A DNA stretch of 64,000 bases from Cobetia sp. L2A1. Lineage in GTDB: Bacteria > Pseudomonadota > Gammaproteobacteria > Pseudomonadales > Halomonadaceae. Below, piece by piece: positions 1-9,213 of this stretch. Where the stretch lies: assembly GCF_009796845.1 (NCBI RefSeq), contig NZ_CP047025.1, positions 1,674,001-1,738,000 on the forward strand. The letters run 5' to 3'. How positions within the stretch are numbered: position 1 is the stretch's first letter; each line of letters begins with the position of its first letter. The notes under the pieces are model-generated. The model did no database searches and was not told where the DNA came from. It saw nothing but the letters and a program-made list of their open reading frames with translations. The translations under genes and the position numbers were made by a program.

Positions 1-1
1 C

Positions 2-640
2 AAGATTGGGGCGACGCGTACCTACTACGACGTCAAGCTGGCGGTGAAGGCAGGCGCGGATGTCATTGTGCTGGATGGCATGCAGGGCGGGACGGCAGCG
101 ACTCAGGATGTCTTTATTGAACACGTCGGCATCCCGACCATGGCGGCGATTCCGCAGGCCACTCAGGCACTCCAGGAGATGGGGCTGCACCGTGAGGTTC
201 AGCTGATCGTGTCTGGTGGCATTCGCAACGGCGCTGATGTGGCCAAGGCGATTGCGCTAGGGGCAGACGCCGTGGCGATCGGTACCGCCGCGCTGATCGC
301 GCTGGGCGATAACCATCCGCGTTATGCCGAGGAGTATCAGAAGCTGGGCTCCGCTGCAGGCTTCTACGATGACTTCCAGGATGGCAAGTGCCCGGCGGGT
401 ATCTCGACCCAGGATCCGGAACTCAGCAAGCGACTTGATCCGGTGGCTGCCGGCAAGCGTCTGGCCAATTATCTGCGCGTGCTGACGCTGGAAGCACAGA
501 CATTGGCCCGCGCCTGTGGCAAGTCTCACCTGCATCACCTGGAGCCGGAAGATCTGGTTGCCCTCAATGTGGAAGCCGCCGCCATGGCGCGTGTCCCGCT
601 GGCAGGCACTACCTGGATTCCGGGTCAGTCGGGCTACTGA
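2..640 (+). CDS. FMN-binding glutamate synthase-like protein, C-terminal part (GlxD/MgsC type)
   Basis: The open frame runs in from outside the window, so only the last 212 residues are visible. They form the end of a GltB-type FMN barrel: a GGTAATQDVF segment, then the phosphate-gripping SGGIRNGADV and GADAVAIGTAAL segments. A single-cysteine KCPAGISTQDPEL segment follows, where full GltB has a three-cysteine iron-sulfur cluster. Proteins of this class act with GlxB/GlxC-like partners as N-methylglutamate synthase subunit C or as GlxD. The next genes encode a dimethylamine demethylase, which favours a methylated-amine role (glutamate + methylamine to N-methylglutamate); that is inference. 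A terminator hairpin follows at 732-762. The lost N-terminus prevents a firm choice between GlxD, MgsC and other GltB-like proteins. Confidence 0.8.
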   Translation, partial: KIGATRTYYDVKLAVKAGADVIVLDGMQGGTAATQDVFIEHVGIPTMAAIPQATQALQEMGLHREVQLIVSGGIRNGADVAKAIALGADAVAIGTAALIALGDNHPRYAEEYQKLGSAAGFYDDFQDGKCPAGISTQDPELSKRLDPVAAGKRLANYLRVLTLEAQTLARACGKSHLHHLEPEDLVALNVEAAAMARVPLAGTTWIPGQSGY

Positions 641-731
641 TCTTTCGTTATTCATCGTGCCAGCTGGTGGTTCCTCGTCATTCTTCGTGAAATATTGGAT
701 ATCATGACAGGGAATGATGGTGGGATATCTG

Positions 732-762
732 AAGCGTTCCACTTCTGGTGGGACGCTTTTTT
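732..762 (+). terminator. Rho-independent terminator after the glutamate synthase-like gene
   Basis: An 11-bp stem (AAGCGTTCCAC pairing with GTGGGACGCTT, one G-U pair) with a short loop runs straight into a run of six T. It separates the upstream gene from the AT-rich leader of the dimethylamine demethylase genes. Confidence 0.8.
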
Positions 763-1145
763 CATGCTTGAAAGGAAGTGGTGAAGGAAAGTGTTTTCGA
801 GAATATTACGTGAATAAATATCAATGATGCATTGAGTTTTATGCTAGATGATGGCGATTATTATGTGCTTGAATGTCGAGATAAATGACGATTTACTTGA
901 GAGTTCCAATCTGGTGATTATGGACTATTCCATGACATTTTTTGATGTCTTTTGGTGCGAATCATGACGAATAGTTGACTTCATTGGTGAAGATATGGCG
1001 TCAGGCGTATCTTGCGCCTTGCAAGACAGTATCTTTGCTTTTTTTGGCATGAATTCTGCTCTTTGAATGAGATGAAAAGGGATGTCAGGCATCTTCGGTT
1101 GACTGACATCACGACAAGAACACTCTCTCGGAGCAGGGTCGTCTC
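763..1145 (+). promoter_or_regulatory. AT-rich leader upstream of the dimethylamine demethylase operon
   Basis: About 380 bases without a credible gene and visibly AT-richer than the flanks. It must carry the promoter of the DmmA-type gene. I could not fix -35/-10 boxes or a sigma-54 site with confidence. Confidence 0.4.
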
Positions 1146-1832
1146 ATGAAAAGCCCGCAACCTATTTCTGTCACTACCGGGATTCGCAGTCGCCAGCATT
1201 ATCCTTGCATTGAGGCTTTGCCTTCTGCCCAGCGTTATCTGGTGGTCAGTCAGGCTCCTGTGCCCGGCATGGCGCAAGCCGCAGTCGAACAGCTCGAGCA
1301 GCTTGGCCAGCGTGTCAGAGTCTTGCTGGACCGTCGCGTAGGCGCTGAGGCGTCAGTTCTCGCCGCGCTGTCTGAGGTTCCATCTGACAAGGCAACTGGG
1401 GTGACTGGTGCCTGGCTCGAGATTCCCGAATCTGTTCTCACCACGCAAAGCCGTGATGAGGAGGCCGGATCACGACACGTACTAAGTGACGCAATCAATC
1501 ACGTAGGCGCGTCGGGTTGTCTCATCGCCATCGGCAGCGAGCACTTCGTATGGCAGATCGCACAGCAAGGTCAGCAACGGGGGCTGGTACAGGACGACAT
1601 CCTGATGCTGCCGGTCGCCGCCTGCGGACGGCACCTGTTCTGTGTGCACTGCCAGCATGTGACTGCCAACGTGCACCATACGCCTGCGACTTGCGGCGGT
1701 TGCGGCATGTCGCTGGAAGTTCGAGATCACTTTTCCAAGCGTCTGGGGGGCTACATGGGCGTGCGCGTCGATGCCGAAGCCCCGGGCGAACTGCCAGAGA
1801 CACAGGAGGTAGCGCCATGTCTCGCTTCATGA
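1146..1832 (+). CDS. dmmA: Dimethylamine monooxygenase subunit, DmmA family
   Basis: A 228-residue protein. Its C-terminal third carries two CxxC pairs (CVHC and CGGC, about 15 residues apart) followed by SLEVRDHFSKRLGGYMGV, the zinc-ribbon-like end of the DmmA family. DmmA-type proteins are accessory subunits of the haem-dependent oxidative N-demethylase that converts dimethylamine to methylamine and formaldehyde in methylated-amine users. The gene overlaps the following reductase by 16 bases and the haem subunit follows directly, so the three are surely one operon. The start is the first ATG after a weak AGGG site; a downstream start cannot be excluded. The tetrahydrofolate-binding (T-protein-like) subunit found in some of these enzymes is not in the window. 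Confidence 0.85.
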   Translation: MKSPQPISVTTGIRSRQHYPCIEALPSAQRYLVVSQAPVPGMAQAAVEQLEQLGQRVRVLLDRRVGAEASVLAALSEVPSDKATGVTGAWLEIPESVLTTQSRDEEAGSRHVLSDAINHVGASGCLIAIGSEHFVWQIAQQGQQRGLVQDDILMLPVAACGRHLFCVHCQHVTANVHHTPATCGGCGMSLEVRDHFSKRLGGYMGVRVDAEAPGELPETQEVAPCLAS

Positions 1833-2761
1833 AGGCGCGCATCGCGGCAGTGGGTCAGATCAGCACCACTGTTCGCCGCTTGACCTTGGTACCTGCCGAG
1901 TCGGGGCAGTCATTTACCCCATTCTCGCCCGGCAGTCATATCGTGTTGGGCATCCCCGGTGAGGGGCGGACCTGTCGCAATGCCTATTCATTGATCAGTG
2001 CGCCAGATGACTCATCGCAGTACTGCATTGCCGTGCGTCGTCAGCCGCTGTCGCGGGGTGGCTCGGAAGCCATTCATTCGCGCATCAAGGTGGGAGATGT
2101 GCTGGAGATGAGTGCGCCGGCCAATCTTTTCCTGCCTCAGTGGCAGGCCCGCCATCATCTGATGCTGGCCGGTGGCATCGGTATCACGCCGTTTCTGTCG
2201 TATCTGCCGGAACTGGAGCGGCGAGGTGCCAGCTGGGAGCTGCATCTGCGCAGCCAGGATCTCGACGCGGTCAGATTCCCTGAAGCTGCCGCGCACGTCG
2301 CCAGTGGTGGCATCACTCAGTATCGGCTCGAACGCCCCAATCTAGCAGCGTTGTTGTCACGCCAACCCGCCGGAACCCACGTCTATATCTGCGGCCCACA
2401 AGGCATGATCGATGCCGTGCATGCGGCAGCGGCAGCGCTCCATTGGAGCTCGGCCCGTGTGCATCACGAAGTGTTTGCCGCCCCGGCGCCGGGTATGCCG
2501 TTCACGGCCGTGGCGCGCAACAGTGGTGTTGAGGTGGCAGTCGAGGCTGATGAATCATTGCTGGAAGCCCTCGAGCGTAGCGGTGTCGAGACGACGAGCC
2601 TGTGTCGTGGCGGTGTCTGTGGTCAGTGTCGGGTCGAGTTGCTGGATGGCGAGGCGGAACATCGCGATGCCTTCCTGAACGATCAGGAGCGCGCCAGTCA
2701 GCGTTGCATCATGCCCTGCGTTTCACGCGCTCGCAGCGCCAGTCTGGTGCTGGATCTCTGA
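1817..2761 (+). CDS. PDR/VanB-type flavin and [2Fe-2S] reductase of the N-demethylase
   Basis: A 314-residue ferredoxin-reductase. Domains in order: a flavin domain with the RNAYSLISAP motif (about residues 55-64), an NAD(P)H domain with LAGGIGITPFLSYL and YICGPQGMID, and a C-terminal plant-type [2Fe-2S] domain with CRGGVCGQC and a final cysteine near IMPC. This is the layout of phthalate-dioxygenase-reductase enzymes, here feeding electrons from NAD(P)H to the haem subunit next door. The start at 1817 is chosen because it follows AGGAGG and gives the normal family length; the open frame upstream is only a shadow of dmmA. It corresponds to the beta subunit of haem-dependent oxidative N-demethylase (DmmB-like). 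Confidence 0.88.
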   Translation: MSRFMKARIAAVGQISTTVRRLTLVPAESGQSFTPFSPGSHIVLGIPGEGRTCRNAYSLISAPDDSSQYCIAVRRQPLSRGGSEAIHSRIKVGDVLEMSAPANLFLPQWQARHHLMLAGGIGITPFLSYLPELERRGASWELHLRSQDLDAVRFPEAAAHVASGGITQYRLERPNLAALLSRQPAGTHVYICGPQGMIDAVHAAAAALHWSSARVHHEVFAAPAPGMPFTAVARNSGVEVAVEADESLLEALERSGVETTSLCRGGVCGQCRVELLDGEAEHRDAFLNDQERASQRCIMPCVSRARSASLVLDL

Positions 2762-2802
2762 ACACACCTCTTGCGGTGGATGGATACTCAAGGAGCAGAA
2801 CA

Positions 2803-3852
2803 ATGCAGTTTGCACCCCGTGATGATCAGGCTTTCCATGGTCAATTTACCTTCAAGAATTCAGCGCACGCCATCAAGCGCTTCCCGTTTCCGTTTCCGGA
2901 AGATGAGTATCGTTATTCAGTCAATATCGAGCCGCATGCCTTGCCAGGCAAGTCGGGTTCCATCACCGAGCACATGCTGGATATCGATGAGCATTATCTG
3001 AGCGAGACCGCCGAGCGGGCACGTGTGCTGGACAGTGACCCCAAGCGTTGCCTGGTGATGCCACACATGCAGCCCGCAGCGTGGGATTTTCTCGAATTCG
3101 TGATGACGTATTACGCCAGGGATTACCCCGAGTCCTTCAGTTTCGAACGCCAGGGTGATGACTGTCACTGGCGCAACCATCTTCTGGGGCTGGAGCAGTC
3201 CTTCCGCATGGGCGATGACACCACGCTGCCCATGGCGCCGCTGGACTATATCGGTCGTCAGGTACAGGGCGACATCGCGTTGCTGGATCAGCGTGACGGC
3301 GACCTCTTCATGGACGCCGGCATGATCACCTGCCCGGCGGACTGGTCACTGGCGTTTGATGCCGGCATGAGCTTTTCCCAATGGCATGGCCCGGTGCCAC
3401 TGGCACACGAGATGGGCATCTTCGAGCGGGCACTGAAATACCTGTGTGCCATTCAAGTCGGTGGGCCAGTACATCGCCTCAACTGGACCATGACCATTCA
3501 TCCGCGCATGGACAGTTCGCCAGAAACCTTCTCGGAGTGGGGCAGTGATCGCGCCACCATCACGCCGGACAATGCCGGACGCGATGTTCATCTGCGCGTC
3601 GAGCTGCAGACGCTGGTGCGCATGCCGCGGAGTCATGCGCTGTTCTTCGGCATTCGTACTTATTTGATCAACCTTGACGATCTCTGCACCAACCCCGTAT
3701 GGCAGTCTCGTCTATTGAAGGTGTTGCATACGCTGCCGCCGGAGCTGATCGAGTACAAGGGACTGACACGTTATCTGCCCAGTGTGCTCGAGTGGCTGGA
3801 GCGGCGAGAGGCTGGCGTCGGTGCAAGCCAAGCGGAAAAGCAAAGTGCATGA
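2803..3852 (+). CDS. Haem-dependent oxidative N-demethylase catalytic subunit (DUF3445)
   Basis: A 349-residue DUF3445 protein, the PAS-fold haem subunit that oxidatively demethylates dimethylamine. Recognisable family segments are FPFPEDEYRYSVNIEPH-like text near residue 30, the CLVMPHMQPAAWDFLEFV region, HRLNWTMTIHPR and the late RMPRSHALFFGIRTYL block. The start at 2803 follows AAGGAGCAG; the longer open frame to the left overlaps the reductase and is not credible. It forms an operon with the DmmA-type and reductase genes, and the ammonium transporter gene follows. Substrate assignment rests on family and neighbours: dimethylamine is most likely, but other secondary amines are possible. 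Confidence 0.87.
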   Translation: MQFAPRDDQAFHGQFTFKNSAHAIKRFPFPFPEDEYRYSVNIEPHALPGKSGSITEHMLDIDEHYLSETAERARVLDSDPKRCLVMPHMQPAAWDFLEFVMTYYARDYPESFSFERQGDDCHWRNHLLGLEQSFRMGDDTTLPMAPLDYIGRQVQGDIALLDQRDGDLFMDAGMITCPADWSLAFDAGMSFSQWHGPVPLAHEMGIFERALKYLCAIQVGGPVHRLNWTMTIHPRMDSSPETFSEWGSDRATITPDNAGRDVHLRVELQTLVRMPRSHALFFGIRTYLINLDDLCTNPVWQSRLLKVLHTLPPELIEYKGLTRYLPSVLEWLERREAGVGASQAEKQSA

Positions 3853-3854
3853 GA

Positions 3855-3945
3855 CGCGAATGAGAGGGGATGAGGCGGGAGTGAAGTGAGAGCGACACGA
3901 GCGCCAAACGGGAGTGACACGATAGCGACGCTCTCATCCGACAGC
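3855..3945. repeat. Purine-rich, loosely repeated spacer
   Basis: Between the demethylase genes and amt lies a G/A-rich stretch with loose repeats of the words GAGCGACACGA, GGGAGTGACACGA and TAGCGACG. No gene and no clean terminator were found in it. Confidence 0.35.
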
Positions 3946-3979
3946 AGAGTCGACCGATAACAATAAAGAGGAATCGCGG

Positions 3980-5326
3980 GTGAATATTGACCTACTGCAA
4001 CTCAGCTATGCGCTGGATACGTTCTACTTCCTGATGTGCACGGCACTGGTCATGTTCATGGCCTGTGGCTTTGCGATGCTGGAATCGGGGCTGGTGCGTT
4101 CCAAGAATACCGTCGAGATACTGACCAAGAACGCGCTGCTGTATGGCATCGCCTGTCTGGTGTTCCTGGTGGTGGGTTACAACGTGATGTACCCGGGCGA
4201 CAATGCCATCAGCAGCGTGATTCCGGGCCTGTCGTTCATGCTCGGGGATGACAATACCTTGAGTGACATCAGCAGTGGTGAGGGGGCTGCCTATTACTCC
4301 AGCATGGCGGACTTCATCTTCCAGGCGGTGTTTGCTGCTGCGACGATGTCCATCGTTTCCGGTGCCGTGGCGGAGCGCATGCGCCTGTGGCCATTCCTGA
4401 TCTTCGCGGTGGTGATGGTGGCTGTCATCTACCCGGTGGAAGGCTACTGGAAGTGGGGCGGTGGTTTCCTCGATCAGATGGGCTATCAGGACTTTGCCGG
4501 TTCGGTCGTGGTGCACATGGCGGGAGCATCAGCCGCGCTGGCAGCCGTGTTGCTGGTTGGTCCGCGCAAGGGTCGTTATGGTGCCAACGGACAGGTACGC
4601 GCCATTCCGGGCGCCAATCTGCCGATCGCCATGCTGGGCATGTTCATTCTGTGGATGGGCTGGTTCGGCTTCAATGGTGGCTCGATGCTCAAGATTGCCA
4701 GTCTCGAGGATGCCAACAGCGTGGCGAAGATCTTCGTCAACACCAATGCCGCTGCCTCGGCAGGCATGGTGGCGGCAGCATTGCTGTCACGCGCCATGTT
4801 CGGCAAGACTGACATGACCATGGTGATGAACGGTGCACTGGCGGGTCTGGTATCGATCACCGCGGAGCCGCTGCTACCGTCGGCTGGCCTGGCGGTACTG
4901 GTCGGGGCGGTGGGTGGCATCATCGTGGTGCTGTCGGTGGTGGGGCTGGATCGCCTCAAGATCGATGATCCGGTGGGTGCCATTTCCGTGCACGGTGCGG
5001 CGGGCCTATGGGGCATCATGGCGGTACTGTTCTCGAACCCTGACGCCACCTTCGGCATCCAGTTGCTGGGCACGCTGATCATCTTTGCCTGGATGTTTGC
5101 GGCTAGCTACGGCGCATTGCTGGTGATCAAGAAGGTCTGCGGTGGCCTGCGCGTCAGTGAAGAGGAAGAGATGGAAGGCATGGACATGCACGAGTGTGGC
5201 ATGGGGGCGTATCCGGAATTCGTGACCATGACCTCGCCTGCACAAGGAAGTGGCAACGCTACCGGGAATGCCAAGGGAGCAGCCTCCCAGGTTTCCGGGG
5301 CGGCGCTGAAAGGCGCGATACGCTAA
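3980..5326 (+). CDS. amt: Ammonium transporter (Amt family)
   Basis: A 448-residue inner-membrane channel of the Amt/Rh family with about 11 membrane spans. The N-terminus reads FYFLMCTALVMFMACGFAMLE, the usual first helix, and the two pore histidines sit in VVVHMAGAS and SVHGAAGLWG. It begins with GTG at 3980, preceded by AAGAGGAAT. A cytoplasmic tail rich in acidic residues and methionine (EEEEMEGMDMHECGMG) precedes a Gly/Ala/Ser end. No glnK gene is adjacent. The position behind the dimethylamine demethylase suggests retention or uptake of ammonium (or methylammonium) during amine use; this is inference. A strong bidirectional terminator follows. Confidence 0.93.
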   Translation: MNIDLLQLSYALDTFYFLMCTALVMFMACGFAMLESGLVRSKNTVEILTKNALLYGIACLVFLVVGYNVMYPGDNAISSVIPGLSFMLGDDNTLSDISSGEGAAYYSSMADFIFQAVFAAATMSIVSGAVAERMRLWPFLIFAVVMVAVIYPVEGYWKWGGGFLDQMGYQDFAGSVVVHMAGASAALAAVLLVGPRKGRYGANGQVRAIPGANLPIAMLGMFILWMGWFGFNGGSMLKIASLEDANSVAKIFVNTNAAASAGMVAAALLSRAMFGKTDMTMVMNGALAGLVSITAEPLLPSAGLAVLVGAVGGIIVVLSVVGLDRLKIDDPVGAISVHGAAGLWGIMAVLFSNPDATFGIQLLGTLIIFAWMFAASYGALLVIKKVCGGLRVSEEEEMEGMDMHECGMGAYPEFVTMTSPAQGSGNATGNAKGAASQVSGAALKGAIR

Positions 5327-5359
5327 GCCTGTTCCAGCTCTCGTGAGGTAGAGCTGACC

Positions 5360-5399
5360 AACACAGAAAGGCCCGCCAACTGGCGGGCCTTTCTGTGTT
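5360..5399. terminator. Bidirectional terminator between amt and the TRAP permease
   Basis: A perfect 19-bp inverted repeat (AACACAGAAAGGCCCGCCA and its complement) around a two-base centre. A and T tracts inside the arms allow termination of the convergent genes on both strands. Confidence 0.85.
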
Positions 5400-5434
5400 C
5401 TTGTTAGAAAAGCTAGAAGCACTTTCGGATCGCT

Positions 5435-7684
5435 TCAGCTCAACGCATGGAATTGACGTTCCTGGCGTCCCTTGATCATGTTCATGGCTAGTACAGCAAA
5501 GGCTATTGTTGCTGCGACGACAATTACCCAAAAGGTATTCCCGACCAGTGCCAGTCCCGCGAGACTCAATAGAATCTTTTCGGTAAGCCCCAGGCGCGTG
5601 CTGAAGTAGCCAATATAGGCTGCTGAAAGCGACAGAATACATAGAATACCGCTGAACATGGCTAGCAGGAATTCACTCCAGGTGAAGTCAATGAACAGGA
5701 GACTGGGGGCATAAACGAACATCATTGGCACCAACGCCTTGCCCATCGACAATCGGAAAGCGGTAGTTCCTGTCCGCATTGGGTCCGATCCGGAAATGCT
5801 CGCTCCTGCGTAAGCTGCCAGCGCCACAGGAGGTGTCACATCTGCCAGCACGCCGTAATAGAAGATGAAAAAGTGGGACGCAAGCAGAGCGATACCGAAC
5901 TCATCCAGCGCCGGCGCTACAATGGAGGCGAGTATGATGTAGGTAGGTGTTGTCGGAATGCCTGCGCCCATCAGAATGCAAGCGACCGCGACCAGCACCA
6001 AAGCAAAGAACAGAATGACGCCCGATTGATCTAGGAGCCCAAAAGGAACAATCGCTGAGAACCAGGTTCCGAGATCGGTGGCCAGTTCGATGACAGCGCC
6101 CGAAAACTTGAAACCCAGCCCTGTCAGGGTCGTAACACCCAGCAGGAAACCGACACAGGCGCAGGCGGCGGTGATGGCAATAGACTGCTTGGCGCCTTCT
6201 TCCAGACCTGCAATCAGACGGCGTGGTGTCAGTACGCTATCGCGATCCATGCGAATAAAGCCCAACGGTCGCATCACTAGCGGAATGTATGAACACAAGA
6301 CCGTCAAGATGATGCCCCAGAAAGCTGCCAGGAAGGGTGTGAACTGCATCAATAGCAGCGTCACCATGACGACCAATGGAATCGTCTGATGCCAGTGGCG
6401 AGCCATGATGTCGCCGAACTTCGGAATGTCTTCACGTGGGATACCGACTAGCCCCAGTCGTTTCGACTCCAGATGTACCATGCTCAGTGCAGCGAAGTAA
6501 TGGAAAGCGGCAGGGATGATAGCGACCAGTATCAGTTCGTTATAGGGAATGCCCAGCATTTCGGCCATTACGAAGGCGGAGGCGCCCATTATAGGCGGCG
6601 TGATCTGGCCGCCACAGGAAGATGCGGCCTCAGTGGCCGCTGCAAAACGGCCACTGAAGCCGTAGCGCATCATCATGGGAATGGTAAAGGCACCAGTCGT
6701 CACAGTATTGGCAACAGGTGATCCGGAAATCATGCCGAAGAAGCCTGACGAAACGACCGATACCTTGGCGGGTCCGCCGGTGTATCGACCTGCCAGTAAA
6801 GTGGCGAGTTCAATGAATAGCTGACCAAGTCCTGAGGCCTGTGCCAATACTCCAAACAGTACAAAGTGGAAGACGTAAGTGGCGACAACGCCAAGTGCGA
6901 TGCCATAAATACCTTCCGTTCCCAGGTAAAGGTGCTCAATCAAGCGAACAATGTCATAGCCTCGATGGGCCAGTACGCCGGGGAGGTAGGGGCCTAGCAG
7001 TGCATAACATAGCGCCAGGACGGCGATGATCGACAGCGACTCGCCCATGGTGCGACGTGCCCCTTCAATGACCAACACGATGGCCAGCGTGCCTAGTACA
7101 TAATCCATCGACTGTGGGAAGCCCACATTGACGATGAAGATCTGATCGAAGAACACCACAAGATAAGCTGAGAAAGCGACCCCGCCGACGGCGAGTAACC
7201 AGTCAATCCAGCTCGTGGTATTGCCACGACCACCGAGCGCCTTGAGAGGCAGCGCCGAGAGTCCGACCAGTAGGGCGAAAGCATAGACCACCGCGCTCAG
7301 TGTGACACCGAGCTGACTACCCAATGCCGAGACCATTTGATTTGCCAGTACAAGATAGAAGGCTGCATAACCAAGTCCCAATATCCATGAGGAAGTCGTA
7401 CGCTTCGGGGTGGGCCGTGGGAATACAATGAATAGCAGACCCATGATGAATGCCATGTGCAGGCTACGATGTGAAATTTCGTTCAGTAGCCCGAAACCCG
7501 CCGTATAGATATGGAACAAGCTTAGTGTGACGCAGGCCAGCGTCACTCCATGCTTGAGAAATCCTGTCAAATGTCGAAAGTTGCTCTCGGCATCAAATTG
7601 CTTGATCAGGTCATCTACGTCCGGGCCTTGAGCTCCGGGAGATGAGTCGTCAGGCGCGGTATTGGGGGCACGCGACGGTGTCAT
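5435..7684 (-). CDS. Fused TRAP transporter permease (TAXI type)
   Basis: A 749-residue polytopic inner-membrane protein. The N-terminal part is a DctQ-like four-helix region; the rest is a DctM-like domain with the typical SGSPVANTVTTGAFTIPMM, GGQITPPIMGA and MGAGIPTTPTYII segments. Such fused permeases work with TAXI-type binding proteins to import organic acids or amino acids using the sodium gradient. It is the last gene of a minus-strand operon: the TAXI protein and DUF1850 genes precede it, and its ATG overlaps the DUF1850 stop (TAATG). The N-terminus has an extra Ser/Pro/Asp-rich cytoplasmic leader of about 30 residues. The substrate is unknown; hutG at the operon head hints at a histidine-derived or glutamate-like compound. 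Confidence 0.9.
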   Translation of the reverse strand: MTPSRAPNTAPDDSSPGAQGPDVDDLIKQFDAESNFRHLTGFLKHGVTLACVTLSLFHIYTAGFGLLNEISHRSLHMAFIMGLLFIVFPRPTPKRTTSSWILGLGYAAFYLVLANQMVSALGSQLGVTLSAVVYAFALLVGLSALPLKALGGRGNTTSWIDWLLAVGGVAFSAYLVVFFDQIFIVNVGFPQSMDYVLGTLAIVLVIEGARRTMGESLSIIAVLALCYALLGPYLPGVLAHRGYDIVRLIEHLYLGTEGIYGIALGVVATYVFHFVLFGVLAQASGLGQLFIELATLLAGRYTGGPAKVSVVSSGFFGMISGSPVANTVTTGAFTIPMMMRYGFSGRFAAATEAASSCGGQITPPIMGASAFVMAEMLGIPYNELILVAIIPAAFHYFAALSMVHLESKRLGLVGIPREDIPKFGDIMARHWHQTIPLVVMVTLLLMQFTPFLAAFWGIILTVLCSYIPLVMRPLGFIRMDRDSVLTPRRLIAGLEEGAKQSIAITAACACVGFLLGVTTLTGLGFKFSGAVIELATDLGTWFSAIVPFGLLDQSGVILFFALVLVAVACILMGAGIPTTPTYIILASIVAPALDEFGIALLASHFFIFYYGVLADVTPPVALAAYAGASISGSDPMRTGTTAFRLSMGKALVPMMFVYAPSLLFIDFTWSEFLLAMFSGILCILSLSAAYIGYFSTRLGLTEKILLSLAGLALVGNTFWVIVVAATIAFAVLAMNMIKGRQERQFHALS

Positions 7685-8217
7685 TAGTGTGTCCTGTCAT
7701 TATCATTTTGGTTGTTATTACCAATGTCATGGTCATCATCGCAGCTTGCGACGGGATACAGGAGTAATGCGGTATCCGGCCATTGATTGAGGTTCACGTG
7801 CTGACCATTACCAGTGAGACGATTGCGGAACCGGGCATCTGTATTGACGATTAAACGAGGGATAGGACGTGCCATGTGCAGCACGAACTCATCTTTATTC
7901 CGTGTGTAGCCTGTTGCATTCGGCTCGCCATCCATGGACGGCAGGCCTTGACCATGAGTGCGAAAACGCTCTGCTGTCTGGAGGATTTCGAGACTCTTGC
8001 TCAAGCGATACTCATCTGTGACGGGAGTCAGAGAGACGGAGTGAACAAAGCTCAAGTTGAACTTCCCATCCGAGGCAAGAGGCAAGCACTCACGAGGCTC
8101 CCCGCGATGAAAGTCGCTGATGGCGATTGCTTGTGCTGACGCGATCTGCGGTAGGCCTATCATGGCTGCCATTCCGGCAGCCATGATGCATACAAAGCGA
8201 CACCCTATCGATATCAC
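7684..8217 (-). CDS. DUF1850 protein of a TAXI-TRAP system
   Basis: A 177-residue protein starting with a signal-peptide-like segment ending near ASAQA (about residue 29). The core FVHSVSLTPVTDEYRL is the recognisable DUF1850 motif. DUF1850 proteins of unknown function are usually encoded between TAXI binding proteins and fused TRAP permeases, exactly as here. The gene overlaps its upstream neighbour by four bases (ATGA) and its downstream neighbour by one. The C-terminus is a low-complexity Asp/Asn/His stretch. The protein is probably exported and helps the transporter, but no mechanism is known. The other two TAXI systems in this window lack such a gene. Confidence 0.8.
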   Translation of the reverse strand: MISIGCRFVCIMAAGMAAMIGLPQIASAQAIAISDFHRGEPRECLPLASDGKFNLSFVHSVSLTPVTDEYRLSKSLEILQTAERFRTHGQGLPSMDGEPNATGYTRNKDEFVLHMARPIPRLIVNTDARFRNRLTGNGQHVNLNQWPDTALLLYPVASCDDDHDIGNNNQNDNDRTH

Positions 8218-9185
8218 TCGATTAGACCTTTTTCACGATAGTAGCGCTCGGCACCCGGATGCAGCGGAATGGATACGGAGTCCAGTGCAGTTTTCAGAGT
8301 AATTTCCTTGCCCTTGACGTGTACCTTGGCTAGCGCATCAGTATTTTCATAAAGAGCTTTGGTCACTGCGTAAGCGATATCTTCTGGCAGATCAGCATGC
8401 GTTGCCCATATCGCGCGCACAGCGATGGTATTCACGTCCACATCGACACCTTTATAGGTGCCGGCTGGTAGGGTGAACGTCGTGTAATAGGGCTGGGCTT
8501 TTCGCAGTGCGTCGATGGCATCGCCTTCCAATGGAATGATGCTGACAGCATGCCCGTTGCTCAGTTCGACGATGGATGAAGTTGGCGTGCCGGCGGTGAT
8601 GAGTGAGGCGCCGAGATTATTGTCCTTCAGCTTCTCTGCGGACTGGGTAAAGGAGGAGTAATCCTCTTTCACGTCGTCACGATTCATGCCGTAAGCATCC
8701 AGCAGGTCACCTAGCAACTGCCATTGGCCAGATCCCGGCGAACCTGAGCTGACGCTTTGGCCTTTCAGATCGGCAAAGGTCTTGAACTCTGGTTGCGCAA
8801 CCAGCTGGACTGTTTCCGGATAAAGTGCACCAAGCGCGCGTAGATTGCCGAGCTTCTTGCCTTCAAACTGACCACTGCCGTGATAGGCAGCATCAAGAAC
8901 ATCGGCAGCAATGAAGGCGGATTCGATTCCCTTGCGTCCTAGCAAAGCAGCATTGGCTACTGAGGCATTACCCGTTTCAGCCGTCGCAGATAGAGCACGA
9001 TCGCCATCAAGCTTGGCCGTCTCGGTAATGGTCTGCGCCAACATGCCGCCTAATGGATAGTAAGTACCGCCAGTACCTCCGGTAGCAATTCCGAAGAAGA
9101 CTCGTTCCTCGGCATGAACGACACCGGTGGATAACATGCCACCCAACATGACAGAGAGTGCAGCAACCTTAAATGTCTTGCGCAT
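8214..9185 (-). CDS. TAXI-family TRAP solute-binding protein
   Basis: A 323-residue periplasmic protein with a signal peptide (cleavage near VHA-EE). The TAXI signature FGIATGGTGGTYYPLGGMLAQ follows immediately. Later segments (ADLKGQSVSSGSPGSGQW and the LHPGAERYYREKG end) match the family. It captures the ligand and passes it to the fused permease encoded downstream in the same operon. The ATG at 9185 has an AGGAAC ribosome site. It lies only 28 bases after hutG, so one transcript is likely. Confidence 0.9.
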   Translation of the reverse strand: MRKTFKVAALSVMLGGMLSTGVVHAEERVFFGIATGGTGGTYYPLGGMLAQTITETAKLDGDRALSATAETGNASVANAALLGRKGIESAFIAADVLDAAYHGSGQFEGKKLGNLRALGALYPETVQLVAQPEFKTFADLKGQSVSSGSPGSGQWQLLGDLLDAYGMNRDDVKEDYSSFTQSAEKLKDNNLGASLITAGTPTSSIVELSNGHAVSIIPLEGDAIDALRKAQPYYTTFTLPAGTYKGVDVDVNTIAVRAIWATHADLPEDIAYAVTKALYENTDALAKVHVKGKEITLKTALDSVSIPLHPGAERYYREKGLIE

Positions 9186-9213
9186 TATTATTGTTCCTAG
9201 CAGTTCGCTGCTG